Below, piece after piece: positions 1-13,100 of a stretch of DNA of 64,000 bases (position 1 is the first letter of the stretch; each line of letters opens with the position of its first letter). A program made the position numbers and the translations under genes. A model generated the notes under the pieces. The model saw only the letters and a list, made by a program, of their open reading frames with translations, did not search any database and was not told where the DNA came from. Source of the stretch: Rhabditophanes sp. KR3021 (taxonomy: Eukaryota; Nematoda; Chromadorea; Rhabditida; Alloionematidae); NCBI GenBank assembly GCA_963281155.1, contig CAUJLY010000005.1, positions 1,550,001 to 1,614,000 of the forward strand. The letters are read 5' to 3'.

Positions 1-96
1 TACAAAGATCAATTTATATAGCAGATACAAAATCAGTCATTATTTGAGTTTCATAAAGTTTCTTATCTATGTCATGACTGAGGGTCAGAAGGGAGA

Positions 97-713
97 GTGA
101 CATCAGCAATAAGTTCACTCAACCCAACATCGCGAATCTGGCAGGATGACATCTGTATCTCACATGATGATCTAAATCAACACATTGAAGAGTTGAGGAA
201 GATACTGAAATTATTGGAGTATGAAGGATTAACTAAGAAGAGTATGTGTAAGGTACAAGCAAAGAGGATTGCCAGATAGAGACTGGATATGTTACCATAT
301 GATTTCAAAGTTGTTTTGGCTAGTTCGGCTAAAATGGGAGCAGATTGTTTAAGTCGAATGATGAGTGAAGAAAGGATGAAACAACAGGATGAGGAAATTA
401 TTGTAGCTAGATTGAAAGAGATTAAAGGTGAAAGTGATGGTATTCCTAATCTTTTGGACATCAAATATGGCAGTCTCCAGATACCATGGTGAGAGAATTA
501 AAGAAACGTTTAAATGTTGGTGGATGGCCCAAGGAATATGATACTGAACTGAAACATTTGAGGAAATACAGAGACAAAAATGAAGAGGAAGATGGAATGA
601 TCTATGTTGATGAAAGAATCTATGTGCAGAGAAGTTCAAGACAGAGATTACTGAAGGAGAAACATTCTGGTCATTCTGGAATCAACTATAATATACAAGC
701 TCATTATTTATGA
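97..713 (+). pseudogene. Ty3/gypsy retrotransposon polyprotein remnant
   Basis: Three short open stretches in a row read as pieces of one gag-pol polyprotein. 97-279 contains WQDDICI followed by a helix with HIEELRKILKLL, matching the reverse-transcriptase palm (usual core DDI). After an in-frame stop at 277-279, 280-492 reads LPYDFKVV...ADCLSRM, the C-terminal end of the RNase H domain of Ty3/gypsy elements. 486-713 is in another frame and ends RLLKEKHSGHSGIN, the start of the integrase H2C2 zinc-binding region. RT and RNase H abut directly, so the RT thumb and most of RNase H are deleted. Stop, frameshift and deletion make this a dead copy. No LTRs are visible, and the element may extend left of the window. 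The fold assignments are family knowledge; the breaks are seen in the sequence. Confidence 0.75.
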
Positions 714-715
714 TG

Positions 716-3600
716 TGATAATTTAATTTACAAAGTTTCGACTTTAAAAACAAATAGTTAATTCTACTTATTTAATAAATTATTCCATTTGTACTCGTGT
801 AATTAAATAAGAATTAATTTTTCTTCATTTATCTTTAAATAAATTACAATTCCTTTGGAACAATTATTTTAATGAAATGTTTTTGCATCTTGTAGTATTT
901 ATTAGATGATAAATTAACATGAGGATTCTGAAAATAATTAGCATGTTTTCAAGGCAGAAATATTATTTGACATAAAAATTGTCCAGCACTTTATCAGCCA
1001 TTTTCTTTGTTTAATTTAAAAATGCTTTTGTCGTAACATTTAGTTTTAATAAGTTATTTGATATCAGAATGTCAGGCTGATTCTAAGTATTAAAAAATAA
1101 ATCACATTTAATAAGTTTCAAAAGAATAACTTCCGTTAAATCGTTTTTTAACCACCAAAATTCATTCTTCTAATACATAAGTCAGCCAATTTAAAATATC
1201 AAAAATGTGTCTATCACATTCCATTCATAATTAGTGACTCAAAAATATTAAAAACGTGGTAACAACTTGCTTTCAACAGTCAAACAAGAAATTTTCAACC
1301 TTGATATTTCAAAGTGACTAGATCACAACTCATTCCCAAAAATGACGTAATAATTAACTGTAAATTACAACACAAATCCTATTTGGATATATTGCATTAA
1401 AGATTAATCTAAGTAATTTATAAATATTTACATTGATCCATCTGTAGACCAAAAAATATACTACACAAATATTTACAAGATGTCCAAACTTCTTTATTAA
1501 TAATATTTCTTTGTGTTCTGTTCTAGTGATTTATAATCTTTTGATGTCTTGGTTTTTAATAGTTCAGACAATTAATCTCTGGTGATGGTCGGTGTGGTTA
1601 TTTATAGTCAGTCTAGCTGCTATTAATAACAACTTTAATTTAACTGTTTTTACAATACGTCAACGCTCATTAACAAAGCAAAGTACATATCTATATAAAA
1701 CAATTTACCTGATCATAAGAATGGTCTTTTATTTAAGAAACAGAAACCATTATGCACCATGTGAATAGCCTGTAATTTATACAACAATATTTGTTCCCTT
1801 TATTTGTTGACAACAATTGGAGGCACTGAATGCGACCAAATTAATCAACAAAAGTACAAATATTGCTCAACATTATTTAAGCTGATAATCTTCCGTTCAT
1901 TTAACATGAAATGCCTTTTTTATGCACATAGGTCGTCCCTCTCAAACATTATTTCATACTATTTTAAAAGTATAATGCCAATGTGTTTTTTGTATTCTAT
2001 TTAATCATTTACTAATTCACTAATCTGTGTCCCATTACACACCTATTTGCGCACAAGATTAATACCAAAACATATTTCTTAATATTCATTTTGCAGCCAT
2101 CTTAAGTGATGTGTAATGAATATAAAATGACAACAAATTTGTTTATCAAGCACCTGAAGAATACACCCAATTGTTATTGACAAAAATACTAGACTAAAAA
2201 AGGACTACAAATCACATACACTATCATAAGATTCACTGCATTCTTTTCTAGTAAATTTCTTCAGTTTCCGCATTACATCAACTTTTAATATACTAGCATC
2301 CCATATTTTACCTACACGTGACAACAATTCAGGTATGATCACGTTGTTTCACTTTAATCTGCATGAGCCATCGCTATCTGTCAACGCCCTTCCGTGTCCT
2401 ACCTATAAATTGATCAACTATATCATGATACCCATCAAAAGTTTAATATTATTTCTTATCGTCCTAAAATAATACTAAAAGGTGGTGACGAGTTCACACC
2501 CTTACTGAACAAACATAAACTCATATGATTTATCTCATCTACCCTTTGAAACGACAAAAAGAATCTGCCCCAAAAACCAAATTCCAAAGAGAAGCTTCTA
2601 GAACATTCCACTAACATATATACATAAATCGTACCGTGTCTCAATACTACTTCGCATATCTCCATCACAGTCACAAATTTATTTATAGTTATACACTTTT
2701 TGTGTTCTTTCCTAACATGTTGAAATGTATTGAAATAATGATTTAGGTTGTCAGTTTCGTGTATTGTATGTGTGTATCTTTTGTCAATGACAAAACCCTT
2801 TTAATAGTGGATTAGCTGCTTCTTTCTTTACCTTTCAACTTGTTTTATTCGTTTTGTATCTTGATAAAGAATCTTGCATTCGCCTTTCATTTATTTTGCA
2901 CAAAAAACAACACATTTAATGGAGAATCCATTAGGGAAGATCTTTATTTGCAAAATTTGTCTATAAAATACACAATATTTCATCACTCTTTATCACTTTT
3001 CTCCTTTCATTATTAAAAATGATGATGACTGTTTGTGTGTATGTACTATAAGTGTAATGTTCGGTGTTTTTAGTCATTATTTTCCGACATCATCACCTCT
3101 CTTTACTACTATGCTTATTTGCTACCCCATATAATAACTAAATTATATTGTTTTTCTCCTACTCATATTTAGATAAGCTATGGTCTTTCCAAAAATTAAA
3201 TTAACTGAACCTTCCGTGAAACAGATCATTTCTTTCCAATTTTTATTACAACTCAAAAAACATACATGCATTAATCATGTCCCATTTTATATCCCAATTT
3301 CTTTTGTTTATTTCAAACTTCACTAAATAATGGCACGCCATCAAAATTAAATACATACAACTTTAACGAAATAATATTTTCGATGGATTCCCTTTTTTTA
3401 ATACTTTAAATAACAAGGCAATACCAATATAAGTAGATAATAAGAATGATACTTACTTTTGGAATTCGACACATAATAATATTTACTACTTTTTTTGATT
3501 GTTGCAGTTAGGAGGGTAGGCGCATATTTATTAATACGTTTGAGTTTGTTGCGAAATTGTTTTATCGTTTTTTTACAAAGCCTATGACTAATTTTTTTAT
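716..3600. other. Intergenic, no gene seen
   Basis: About 2.9 kb of AT-rich sequence between the retrotransposon relic and the HAD gene. The few short open frames here (for example around 1804-2004 and 2456-2674) have no splice context or family motif, and I regard them as chance. The last part before 3605 ends in a good 3' splice site (TTTATTTACAG), which probably marks the 5' end of the HAD mRNA. Confidence 0.6.
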
Positions 3601-3661
3601 TTACAGAACATAAAAAGCAATTTTTTGGACGAATCTACTTTCCTCGCTAACTAAATAAAAA

Positions 3662-4333
3662 ATGAACATCGAAGCCGTAATCTTTGACTTTAACGGAATC
3701 ATCAATTCCTACTGTGGAAATGAAGCTTATTGGGAAGTGTACGAAGAGTATCTCGAGCTTCCCGAAGGATCAATCAGAAAAACGATGTGTTCAACAGATA
3801 TCTCCAATTCAGTATTTGGTCTATTCTCCGGTATCTTGTCGAGTGAGGACTTTGAATCTATCTTTGTTAATACTTACAATGAACAACATGCCTTAAATGT
3901 TAGGAATTTGAATATTGTGAAAGATTTTGATGAATTCGGTGATTCTAGTATTTTGGAAGAACCTCATATGAAGGATATTTTGAGTAAATTAAGAAATTGC
4001 AATATCAAAACAGCTCTCCTCACCAATAATTATTATATTGACAGAAAAAAGGCACAAAGAAAGTTACCTTCTAACAGAGATAGTTTCGACGTCTTAGTAG
4101 AATCCTGCATCGAAGGCATAATGAAACCACATCCAGAAATTTACAAAATCACCCTAGACCGCTTAGACGTCACTGCTGACAAATGCATCTTCATCGACGA
4201 TCAAAACTACAATTGCGAGACAGCTGACATCCTAGGAATGAAATCCATTCTCATGAACCCTCTAGACACTGGAGCAGTTGCTCAACAACTTGACATGTAT
4301 TTACATTGTCAGAAATCACAAATTGGAAAGTAA
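3662..4333 (+). CDS. HAD-like hydrolase (EPHX2/ACAD10 phosphatase-domain type)
   Basis: A single-exon 223-aa protein that looks like a haloacid-dehalogenase-superfamily phosphatase of the group found as the N-terminal domain of EPHX2 and ACAD10. Motif I is DFNGI at residues 9-13, with the usual second Asp replaced by Asn. Motif II is LLTNN near residue 120. The motif III lysine lies in GIMKPHPEIY near 155, and motif IV is FIDDQ near 180 with both acidic residues. The helical cap lies between motifs I and II. The start is chosen for its A-rich context, 55 bp after a 3' splice site at about 3605 that may be a trans-splice acceptor. AATAAA-like signals follow at about 4400 and 4484. It converges on the TTLL gene. 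The substrate cannot be inferred, and the Asn in motif I may weaken phosphatase activity. Confidence 0.85.
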   Translation: MNIEAVIFDFNGIINSYCGNEAYWEVYEEYLELPEGSIRKTMCSTDISNSVFGLFSGILSSEDFESIFVNTYNEQHALNVRNLNIVKDFDEFGDSSILEEPHMKDILSKLRNCNIKTALLTNNYYIDRKKAQRKLPSNRDSFDVLVESCIEGIMKPHPEIYKITLDRLDVTADKCIFIDDQNYNCETADILGMKSILMNPLDTGAVAQQLDMYLHCQKSQIGK

Positions 4334-4629
4334 TTGTAGTATACATAATCATCCCACAACCCTATTACTGGTATTCTTGATTGTAGTAGAATTTTAAAAT
4401 AAAAGTGAGGAATTAATATTGTTATGATAGAGTTTTTTTATTTTTTTATTGTTTGTATTATGGATATTTTTTGAAGTGATTGAATAAAAAGCAGATGTTT
4501 TTTCATTAAATATTTATTTACGAATTAAAGAAAATGTGTAATTAAAAAGGCATTTAAAAAATTAGGTATAAAAGAATGCGATTTATTGGTTTATCGCGAT
4601 GAATATTCCATGTTACATATAAACATATC

Positions 4630-6707
4630 TCAATTAGCAGGGTTTTCATGTATAATTATATCATCATCAACCAACTCAGTATCATCAGCTTTACTTAAAA
4701 CAGCCTTAGCTAGCTCCAACGCTTGCTTCTCCTCCATCTCCCTCTTCAACTGTTCCATCTGTTCATTCAAGGAATGTGACCTAAGTCTTGGACCTGCTTT
4801 GAATTTAGGCAGAGATCCAGGCAATTCATACTTTTCGAAAACTGATTCTGTATAATGAGCAGTCGATGCAAGCCAAGCTTTCATAATTTTTGCTACTTCG
4901 GCGCTAGATTCCCCAACACTTTTAAACTTCACCGTATTAGTCATTTCCTCATGAAACTGCCTGACGTCCTCTTCCGGTAGCGGACAAACAGCTTGTTCCC
5001 CATAAAAGTTCCTTTGAATCTTCATATCCCACTGTTCATTGCCACAATAGTCCATAATTGGTTGGTACAACTGGTAGGAATGTTCTCTTGGAAAGATTCG
5101 AGTAAAGCTCCCAACCCTAGTATCCTCCAACTTCAATTTCCGAGTCAATAAACGTTCCATAGTTTGGTTAGGTAGTCTTCGTGGTTGGATAGGCTGTTTC
5201 TTGCTTCCTTTGACGAAGCCAAGTCTTTTGGATAAGGTAGGTGGAGCCGCATAGTAACGATTTTTGGAGTCGATCACGTAGTTTCCAATGACATCGTCGT
5301 CTCCGAGGTAGGAGAATTGGTCAGCCAGATCCCCATTGTCTTCAGCACTTTCGTTTTCCTCTTCTTGATGGGCCGATTTGAAGTATGACACCAATGGCAA
5401 GGAAGCAATATTCAACGAATCAACAACCAACTTAGACTTAATCTTCGTATCCAAAGGAGAATCACACTTCAGTGAAGGCGTCAAATTAACTTCCAACAAC
5501 CAAGGCTTTAAATCTTCGTCAATCATAACATCAAACCCTAACAACTCAAAGCAATTCTGTGGATGATACAACATCGATCTCGAAGCCGCGGAAATAGTAT
5601 TCTGAACAGAAAGCAAAGCCTTGATAATCAAATCTTCAATACGAGCCATCAACAAACTTGTATCCACTCCATCCTGCTCTTTCAGGTACCGAAGCATTGC
5701 TGAGATTGTCCACTTGTGCCCCTGATCTTCTTGCCCACTCTTATTCTTTTCAAATGACTCCGAGTCCTTATTCAAAGAGTAATTAGTCAAATGAACAAAG
5801 ATCTTATCCAAGTCCTCCATATCCAAATTGTAAGGTTGACTAGCAAATCTGGTTAATCCTTCGTCAAACAAGTAACATATCAAAGGGTGGAATGAAGTTA
5901 CTAATACATAGAATCTGAGATCGAATTTTAGCCCCTTGATTAGGTAAGGATTCTTGAGGTAAAGCGAGACAACTGAATCCTTTTCACTAGGAATACCGTC
6001 AGCTGAATTGATTAGGTGGATTCCACGACCCCTGGATGAAGCTGGTGGTTTGACAATGTAGATTGATTCAGGATCTTGCTCCATTTTGAGTTTGAGCGAA
6101 TCGAGATCACGAGGCAGGCAGTAAGTAGCTGGAAAGACGTTGTAAGCTGGACCATGTGTATAAACGGCTTTTGTCATATTTTCTGACATTCTATCTTTCC
6201 TGGTCAGCTCCGCACTTTTAGGAAAGTGATTTACCTTTTGCCAAGGTAGGAGAGATCGCAAATGGTGCGGTTTGACGTGGGTTCTAGACCAGAAGATGTT
6301 GACACGGTTGTTTGTGGAAGAGCACTAAAAAGATTCAATTAATTGCTTCATTGGCTGCTTCAACTTACCTCTGTATAGCCATGCGAATAAAAGATACTCT
6401 TAATCAAACCATTCCTGACATTACTGCCCATCTTGAAAGTCATCTGGTTTTCTTGACCAACTTTCATATAACGGCGATTGATCGTTCCGTTCCCCACTCC
6501 TTGACCATTAATCATTTTGAAAGCACGCAGATTAAAATTCATTATCGGCCACGTCTTCCTGTTGTTTTCAGGCTGCTTAGCAGGAGAATCAATTGTTTTT
6601 GTTTGACCGTGATCATTAGACAATGAGTACCGGCTTCTTTTAATCCCTGAATCCTTAGCAGAAGGTTCAGGACTAAGACAAGTAGATTCATCTAATAAAT
6701 GAACCAT
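4630..6707 (-). CDS. ttll-5: Tubulin polyglutamylase, TTLL4/5 family
   Basis: Two exons, 6707-6369 and 6324-4630, joined across a 44-bp intron in phase 0; about 677 aa. The product adds glutamate side chains to tubulin or other acidic proteins in an ATP-dependent ligase reaction. The TTL core is clear: MTFKM...NHG-like region, FWSRTHVKPHHLRSL, then QKVNHFPKSAELTRKDRM, ATP-binding KPPASSRGRGI, KFDLRFYVLV, VHLTNYSLNKDS, and the catalytic end ELLGFDVMIDEDLKPWLLEVN with the metal-binding Glu. Downstream GSFTRIFP matches the post-core region of TTLL5, and the C-terminus is a charged helix (LNEQMEQLKREMEE). TTLL5 fits better than TTLL4 because of ITSY-like and RIFP segments, but the split is uncertain. 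The start at 6707 is the first ATG after possible 3' splice sites near 6740-6770; an extra upstream exon cannot be excluded. Confidence 0.9.
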
Positions 6708-7603
6708 TTCAATAAAGTTTCCCAGTGGTAATATAACTAAAAAACTTCCCAATAAAATCAAAAAGGATGACTAAAATGATGCGCTAATATTTTTAATTTA
6801 AACTATAGTGCAACAAATGCAGACTTTCGTGGTGGGCTATTTTATTGGAATGACGGTTCTTTAACAAAAAGGATGTACTAATGGAAGTAAAAGCTAGGAG
6901 TAAGGTTATATTTAAATTTCGACACTAAAGTGCCGGAGAAGAGATATCGAGGGGAGGCGCACTTTGTGAGATTGAGTCAGCTGTGGCGAAGGAGGTTCTT
7001 TGGAGATGAATGATTTATTAAATGACCCATCGAAGTTGCTTTTCTTTTTGAGTTAGTGATTCAATTTGTTTTTGCTGGAGCAAATTTAGCGAGAAGGAAG
7101 TTGTAATTGCAAGAAAAGATATTTTTTATACATACTCATTCAAATCCTGTTATTTGCAAACAAACAAAATAAATCGGACAAATAAAATGAACAATTTCAT
7201 CACTGACCAAACAAACATACCATCATAAGCTTTAAAAACCAGTTCTTTAACAGACAAAACGAAGTGTAATAAGAATTTTATTTAAATCGTTCATAATAAT
7301 TTACAAAAAGCCACATTCAAAAAATGCAATTAAGTTTATCTTATTTTCTTTTGTTTTATTTAAACAAAAAAGGCACACCCATCGTTGTCTGGTTTCATTT
7401 CAATATTTAACTTAGGGAGGAAAGGTTCAGTTGAATATTATAATAATAATACAAAAGTGTGTGATTGGAAGGTTTATCTTCTTGTGTAGACGGTGGCAAC
7501 CCCCATCTCACTTTTAAAATCATCTGAAGCCAAATTTTTGAGAGAATTCCAAAATCTTTGGAGGGCAGGAGAGTCTTGGCGGACTGAGGTTGAAGGTGAA
7601 CCT
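6708..7603. other. Intergenic, likely 5' region of the TTLL gene
   Basis: About 0.9 kb between the TTLL start and the end of the DESI2 gene. I see no coding exon with support. It would hold the TTLL promoter and 5' UTR and the DESI2 3' UTR. A patch at 6935-6975 is richer in G than its surroundings but has no recognisable motif. Confidence 0.5.
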
Positions 7604-8653
7604 TCATTTGAGGAGTTGCCTGAGTCGCGTCTTTGAAAAGATCTTCCAAACAGATGTTGTGGTAGAGGAAGATGTTGTGGTTAAGGAAGGTGTTGTTGCA
7701 CTGATGGTTCTTTCCATCGTTCCTAAAATGTTTTAATAAAAGAAATTGTAGGTTTGATCGTAATCAAGATAATAATTTTTGAATGCAGCAATTAACATTG
7801 GACTGCTGTTGTTTTTTTCCTTGCACTGTTCAAATTAAATAAATAGAAACAACAGCAAAGATAAATACATCGTTTAACGGGACAGGGGGACATATATTAG
7901 ACGTTTTTGACTATATTCGATCAGAATCTCAAGTATTTACCTTTGGTTGTTGTGGTAGTGTAAGTGGTGGCTTCTCCGATGTCCTCAGTAGCTTCTTTTG
8001 CATAGTCGAGATTTATGGGATAATTTAGGGTGGAGGCATGGTTGTTGGAAGGCACTGTTTTGTGATGAATGATTGGTGCCGTCACCTGTTTCGAGTCAAT
8101 TGATTCTTGAAGAGCAACTGGCGTCAACCATTCCTGAGGTAGCATTTTTTCGAGGAATGGAATAGAGGAAGAAATGGAGGCAAGTCTATTGATCCATCCG
8201 GGGATTTCTGCTCCAGTTAAGATCTTTGCTAATTCAGCGGAAAAGTGATTGCAATTTTTACAAATTAAATGGTAAGAGTTTCCTTTGAATGCTTGGCCGA
8301 GTTGTTTGATGATATGCGAGATGTCACCTGCTGAAAAGTCTGTTTCTCCGATCACGATTGATTCCCTGAATTTGAAATTGTCTCCTAGTTCCTCCGAGTC
8401 TTGGGGTCTGTTTTCGAACACTCCACTGAATTCAAATGGATGACCTCCGTATGCATATTCTAAAAATATTATTCAACAAAGACTTTAAACCCAAAACTTG
8501 CCTACACCGAACACTTCTATGCCACTATGAAACACTCCTACACCAAGTGTCGAAGCATACTCATTAATCCAATACTGAAAGAATCAGGTAAACATTTATC
8601 AATTTAAAACTAACCATATCATAAACATTCAATCTTACGGAAGCTCGAACCAT
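7604..8653 (-). CDS. desi-2: PPPDE-domain deubiquitinase/deSUMOylase, DESI2 family
   Basis: Four exons: 8653-8615, 8574-8502, 8459-7941 and 7722-7604 (750 nt, 249 aa). The PPPDE core is complete. Exons 1-2 give [27 protein letters not shown] with the catalytic His in FHSG; exon 3 gives EYAYGGHP and later [19 protein letters not shown] with the catalytic Cys in NCNHF, then [10 protein letters not shown] and LPQEWLTP, all DESI2 hallmarks. The cysteine isopeptidase acts on ubiquitin or SUMO conjugates, mainly in the cytoplasm in known homologues. Intron 2 has a GC donor (GTGTAG|GCAAGT) that is required to keep the frame. The last exon gives a Ser/Thr-rich tail and is less certain, although the total length is a multiple of three. 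A 3' splice site lies only a few bases upstream of the ATG, suggesting trans-splicing. Confidence 0.9.
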
Positions 8654-8679
8654 ATCTGTAACAACAACCATAATAATAT

Positions 8680-11600
8680 TAAATTCAAAATAAAGAGTTG
8701 ATTCTTGGTATTATAATAATATCAAATTTAAATAATAGCAGAAACTTTAAATAAACAGAATGACTTTTTGGGTGTCTTGTTAAAAGGAAATGGGAAGGAA
8801 GGACAGTCGATCTATATACTCATATAAACACAAATTTTGACGAAAGTAGGAAGAGGAAAAGGTTGGTGGGAGACTGGTTTATGACTAAATTGATACTAGG
8901 CTTGACCAGAAAAATAGTTCTGGTCCAAGTGAGATAGTAAAAAAGTTGATGGCTTGGTTGCTTTTTTAGGGGGAAACAACAGCTAGTTTTGATCACCCTT
9001 ACCATGGATCATTGTTGCGCATAATAATAATTTGTACTATGAAAGTTGTTTTGTTTAGGTAGGAGTGTGATCAGATTGGATGATGCATACATACATACAC
9101 AGACATGATAAATAACTCTTATTCAGACCAATTTTCCATACACAAAACACCTATACCACACACTTTCTTACTCTTCTGTACAGATGTATAGGAAGGTAAG
9201 AAATAATCAAAAAAATCTCCGTCTTCTTCTACTTCTTTTTTGTCGTCATCAAAATCAACTGAAACGATCTATATATCCTCTCTCTTCTCTTAACTACAAA
9301 CATATAATCGGAAGTAAGAGCATCATATATATCTGAAATATCTAAGAAGTAAATAAAATTCAAACCACTGCTTGGCTGGGATGTAGAAATATATATTTTA
9401 TATATAATGTCTTCTATAAGCAACGTCCTCTTGTCTTCTTCTATTTTTGTGTCCTTATTATATTGGAAGCGATGGTGAGGAGGAAGAAAATGGTGGGGCG
9501 ATTTAGTTTTAGATATAAATGTTGTATAATATTACTATTAGGAAAGTAAAATACAATTTTGTTGCCTTCTACTAAGTTAATATAAAGGGGTAATTTTAGG
9601 AGGAATATAAATAGAGCTGAATTAAATACATAAATGGTAGTGGTAAATGATGTCTTTGTATGAGTCGGAGTGTCTTCTTTCCTAGACCGCCACAAAAAAG
9701 TTGGGTCTATTTATTTATAACTGAACAGCTGTTTATAGCAACAATTGATTTCCGGAATGTATTTTTAAATAAATCACCTACAACTTTATTTGAAAGAATA
9801 TATAATTGTATCAAACAATTGCTTAAAATTTATTTTTTCCAAACAATAGTGTTTATCAAAACCAAAAAGTTCTTTTAATTTTTGTTTTTATTAGATCGAC
9901 CAAAACATAAAGATGGAAGTAATAATATGAATAGTTATTTTTGTTCAATTGTTGTCAATCTATAAAAGTAGTCAACTAATGCGTAATGGAAGTTACTCAT
10001 ACAATTAATTTATAGTCATGCGAGGAAAGAACAATGATTGTAGTAAAGTAGTGGTGAATCATTATTTTTAATAAGTTGAGGTGATGAGGCACAAACGAAA
10101 TAGTCAAAAGTATTAATGTTCATACATATGTATCAAAAGATACTTAGTATATATTTTATTCATTTCACGGTCATCAAACGTCTTCATCCTCTAAATAGTG
10201 TATAGATATCTATATTAGTGAATAAATATTATATAGAATGTGGCTGAATATAATGTCATATGGGTATATGCAAAAAACGACGACCATTTTCTGAATGTAA
10301 TATACACATAACAAAAAAGCAAGATAGTAATAGACTATGTTTAAAATAACGCTCACACAGATAAATACTACGTCAAAGGATTAGCAATTGTTTGGCGAAT
10401 AAGATTGTGATGATGCCATTAAAAAGAGACTAGGGCTATTGCAGTCTTTATGGGGTACTGCTAGCTTTTTTGGGGGAAATATATGAGAATGGAAGGAGTA
10501 AGTGTGTTTTTTATATATCATTCAAATCAGATGCATGTACACTTTAAGATCATCCTCAGAGCAGAAGAAGGTTTGTTAAGTTAGGGGAACTTTGAGGGGG
10601 TATTTTGGGGAAAGACATGTGATTGGTAAATGATTATTCAGAATGCAAGGAAGTAACAATTTGTTTTATTCTTGACAAATAACCAATTATCTGTGTATGA
10701 ATTTGTAAAAATTATTATTACAAAGAGATTCAAAGGTGCAAATAAGTAAAGGAGAGTATAAATAAGGGATCTTTGTTTATTTTAGGAAGTTTACTTTAAA
10801 AATAGTAGAAAATAAGTATCCTTTTCCAGTGCCAATCTACAAATATTACTTATTTTTCGATGAAAAACAAAAGATTTATGATGGCAGGATGATGGTTAAA
10901 CATAATTGAGAAAAATATATTTAGTGACGTAGATGAATATTTTAAATTATTAGTATCTATTTAAAAATAGAATATAAGCGATATTTTATCTAGTTAAAGA
11001 GCATTTATTGGTCTTCCCATCAAATTTATAATATGAATATAATGTGATGAATATATATGTACATCATGAAAATTTTAGATAATTAAGTAGTATGTAAAAA
11101 TAATGATTACATTTTTCTTTTGAAAATAAAATTGATGAGAAAGCGTTGGCTTAGAGTAGCCTAAAGGAAGTGCAATTTAGGCAAATAGATCATACGTGAT
11201 TGCATTGAATTGATTACAGGAAATGATGGTAGGTCAGAAATTGAGCTTCGCTACAATGCACCACTTAAATAATATATATTTTATGGACATGACATATGCG
11301 TTTAAAATAAATATAGTTAGTTTGATGTTTAGTTAGACTCATGACAAAGTAATGATATTTAGATAGATGTTTCAAACAGTTACGCTTTAATGGCAACAAA
11401 ATCAAGTCTAAACAATATTTGTTGTTGATGCTATTATTTATTTGTGATAAATAGAGGAATTTGTTTTTAGGTAATTACTAAATGTGTTTTTTAGAAAAGT
11501 CAATTAGTGATTTATGAAATTGACAACGTTGTTTAATGATATACTTAATAAGTAAATGTGTATCCATACTATTAAAAGTAAATACGATTACATAAAAGGT

Positions 11601-13090
11601 CTTCTTCAAAAACATGTTTCAAGATGAAAAGAAGCTCATCCAAGGATAACAAGTACATAATAGCATCTTATTATTAAATAATGTTTTTGATTATAATTAA
11701 ATAAAACAGAAACTCTTACATTTATAGAACATCTAGATATCATTAAAAGTTCCATAATATTTAAAAACGAGTGCTCTTCTTTTTGTTAATCTATGTAAAT
11801 ATGCTAAACAAAAGAGAAAATAAAAAATCTTTGTACAAATTATTTTATTACACTTGTATAGATTGATGATGAAGGCATAAAAATAGATTTTCTTGTTTTG
11901 GTATGTGGCTAAAACATATATTTACACACATCAAATATATACACATGTGTAAAGCAAAAAACATATACACTTATTCACTCATATTTGGGGTTATTTATAT
12001 TGACCAAAAAAAGATATTGTTGTTGTTAACCTTTGATGGTTGCGTTTTTGAATTTAACAAAAAAGAGTTATTCCAAATGAAGTTATTATTTATTTATCGA
12101 GAAAGTAATGGCAAATGTTTAGTTTAAAAAATCAACGAACACCCACTCGTTGGCAAAGCATACTATTATGTTGATATAAAAATCTGTTAAAAAGCGTCTT
12201 ACAAACAATTTGTTCTATTATTACCAGGGAATTAACAAGAATGCTGCTGAGAAAGTTCAAGCTCATTGATAATGATAGTAAGCGGCACAACTATACATTT
12301 AGTTCAATTACGAGTAAGAGCAGCAGCATCAAATCTCGTCCCCACCATCATATCAACAATAATAATATATCTCTTTAAAATGATTAGAGACTCGCAAACA
12401 CATTAAAGTTATTTTGTTGGAGAGGTTTTATTTTGTGATTGTTAAACTTCAATCAACATATCAAATGCCGCATCACAATTTATATTATTCATACCAGTTG
12501 GTATTAGTTGTTTGTGTAGAGGCAAACATTTCTACATTTGTTGAACTATTTGATACGAATTGATTTTTTGCAATTAATTATTTACTATGTTTGCATGTGT
12601 CTTTTTGACAAAAGATGGCACATACCACTGTTAAAAGTTAATCGTATGCAAATGTATCCTATTTAAATCAATAAAAAAGACATACTGACCCTTACCAATT
12701 TTTAATGGGCATTGTGTTGTAGATATAGTGAGTTTGTTGCGGCAGACCGCAGTTAGGCTAGCGGAAGCGGAAGACAAACGTTCGAGTTTACTTTTATAGT
12801 TTTGGTTTATGTCGTCTCGATCTCTTCTGCTAACTCCAGTTTTCTCTATGACAATTTGTGGCCAGCAAGTGTGTGTCTTTGTTTCACCATTATACATATA
12901 TTAGAATGTTTGTACAATAGATATTCCTTTTGAGAAATCAGATTTTTGCAACCAGCCCTATTACAAAGATTGATTTGGATGTTCTTTGATTAGTCATACC
13001 GACTGCATACTTTTATTCTATTTATTCGCCCACCATTAAAGCTATAAGCTTCACATACTTGAAAGAAAATCGAATTAAACATTTATTTCA
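8680..13090. other. Long intergenic stretch, no gene seen
   Basis: About 4.4 kb of AT-rich sequence between the 5' end of the DESI2 gene and kindlin. I find no RNA gene or coding exon that I can support. Short open frames (8820-9005, 9229-9423, 9441-9695, 11903-12127) are low-complexity and lack splice context. 12700-12850 is locally less AT-rich and could be a 5' exon or promoter of kindlin, because a 3' splice site (TTTATTTCAG, ending at 13091) lies 10 bp before the kindlin ATG. Confidence 0.5.
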
Positions 13091-13100
13091 GCTTTAAAGA

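Noticed and set aside
4586..4855. Plus-strand frame of 89 codons
   Set aside because: It mirrors the charged C-terminal helix of the TTLL protein.
12740..12800. tRNA-like segment with CGTTCGAG
   Set aside because: No A-box at the right distance and no closing acceptor stem.
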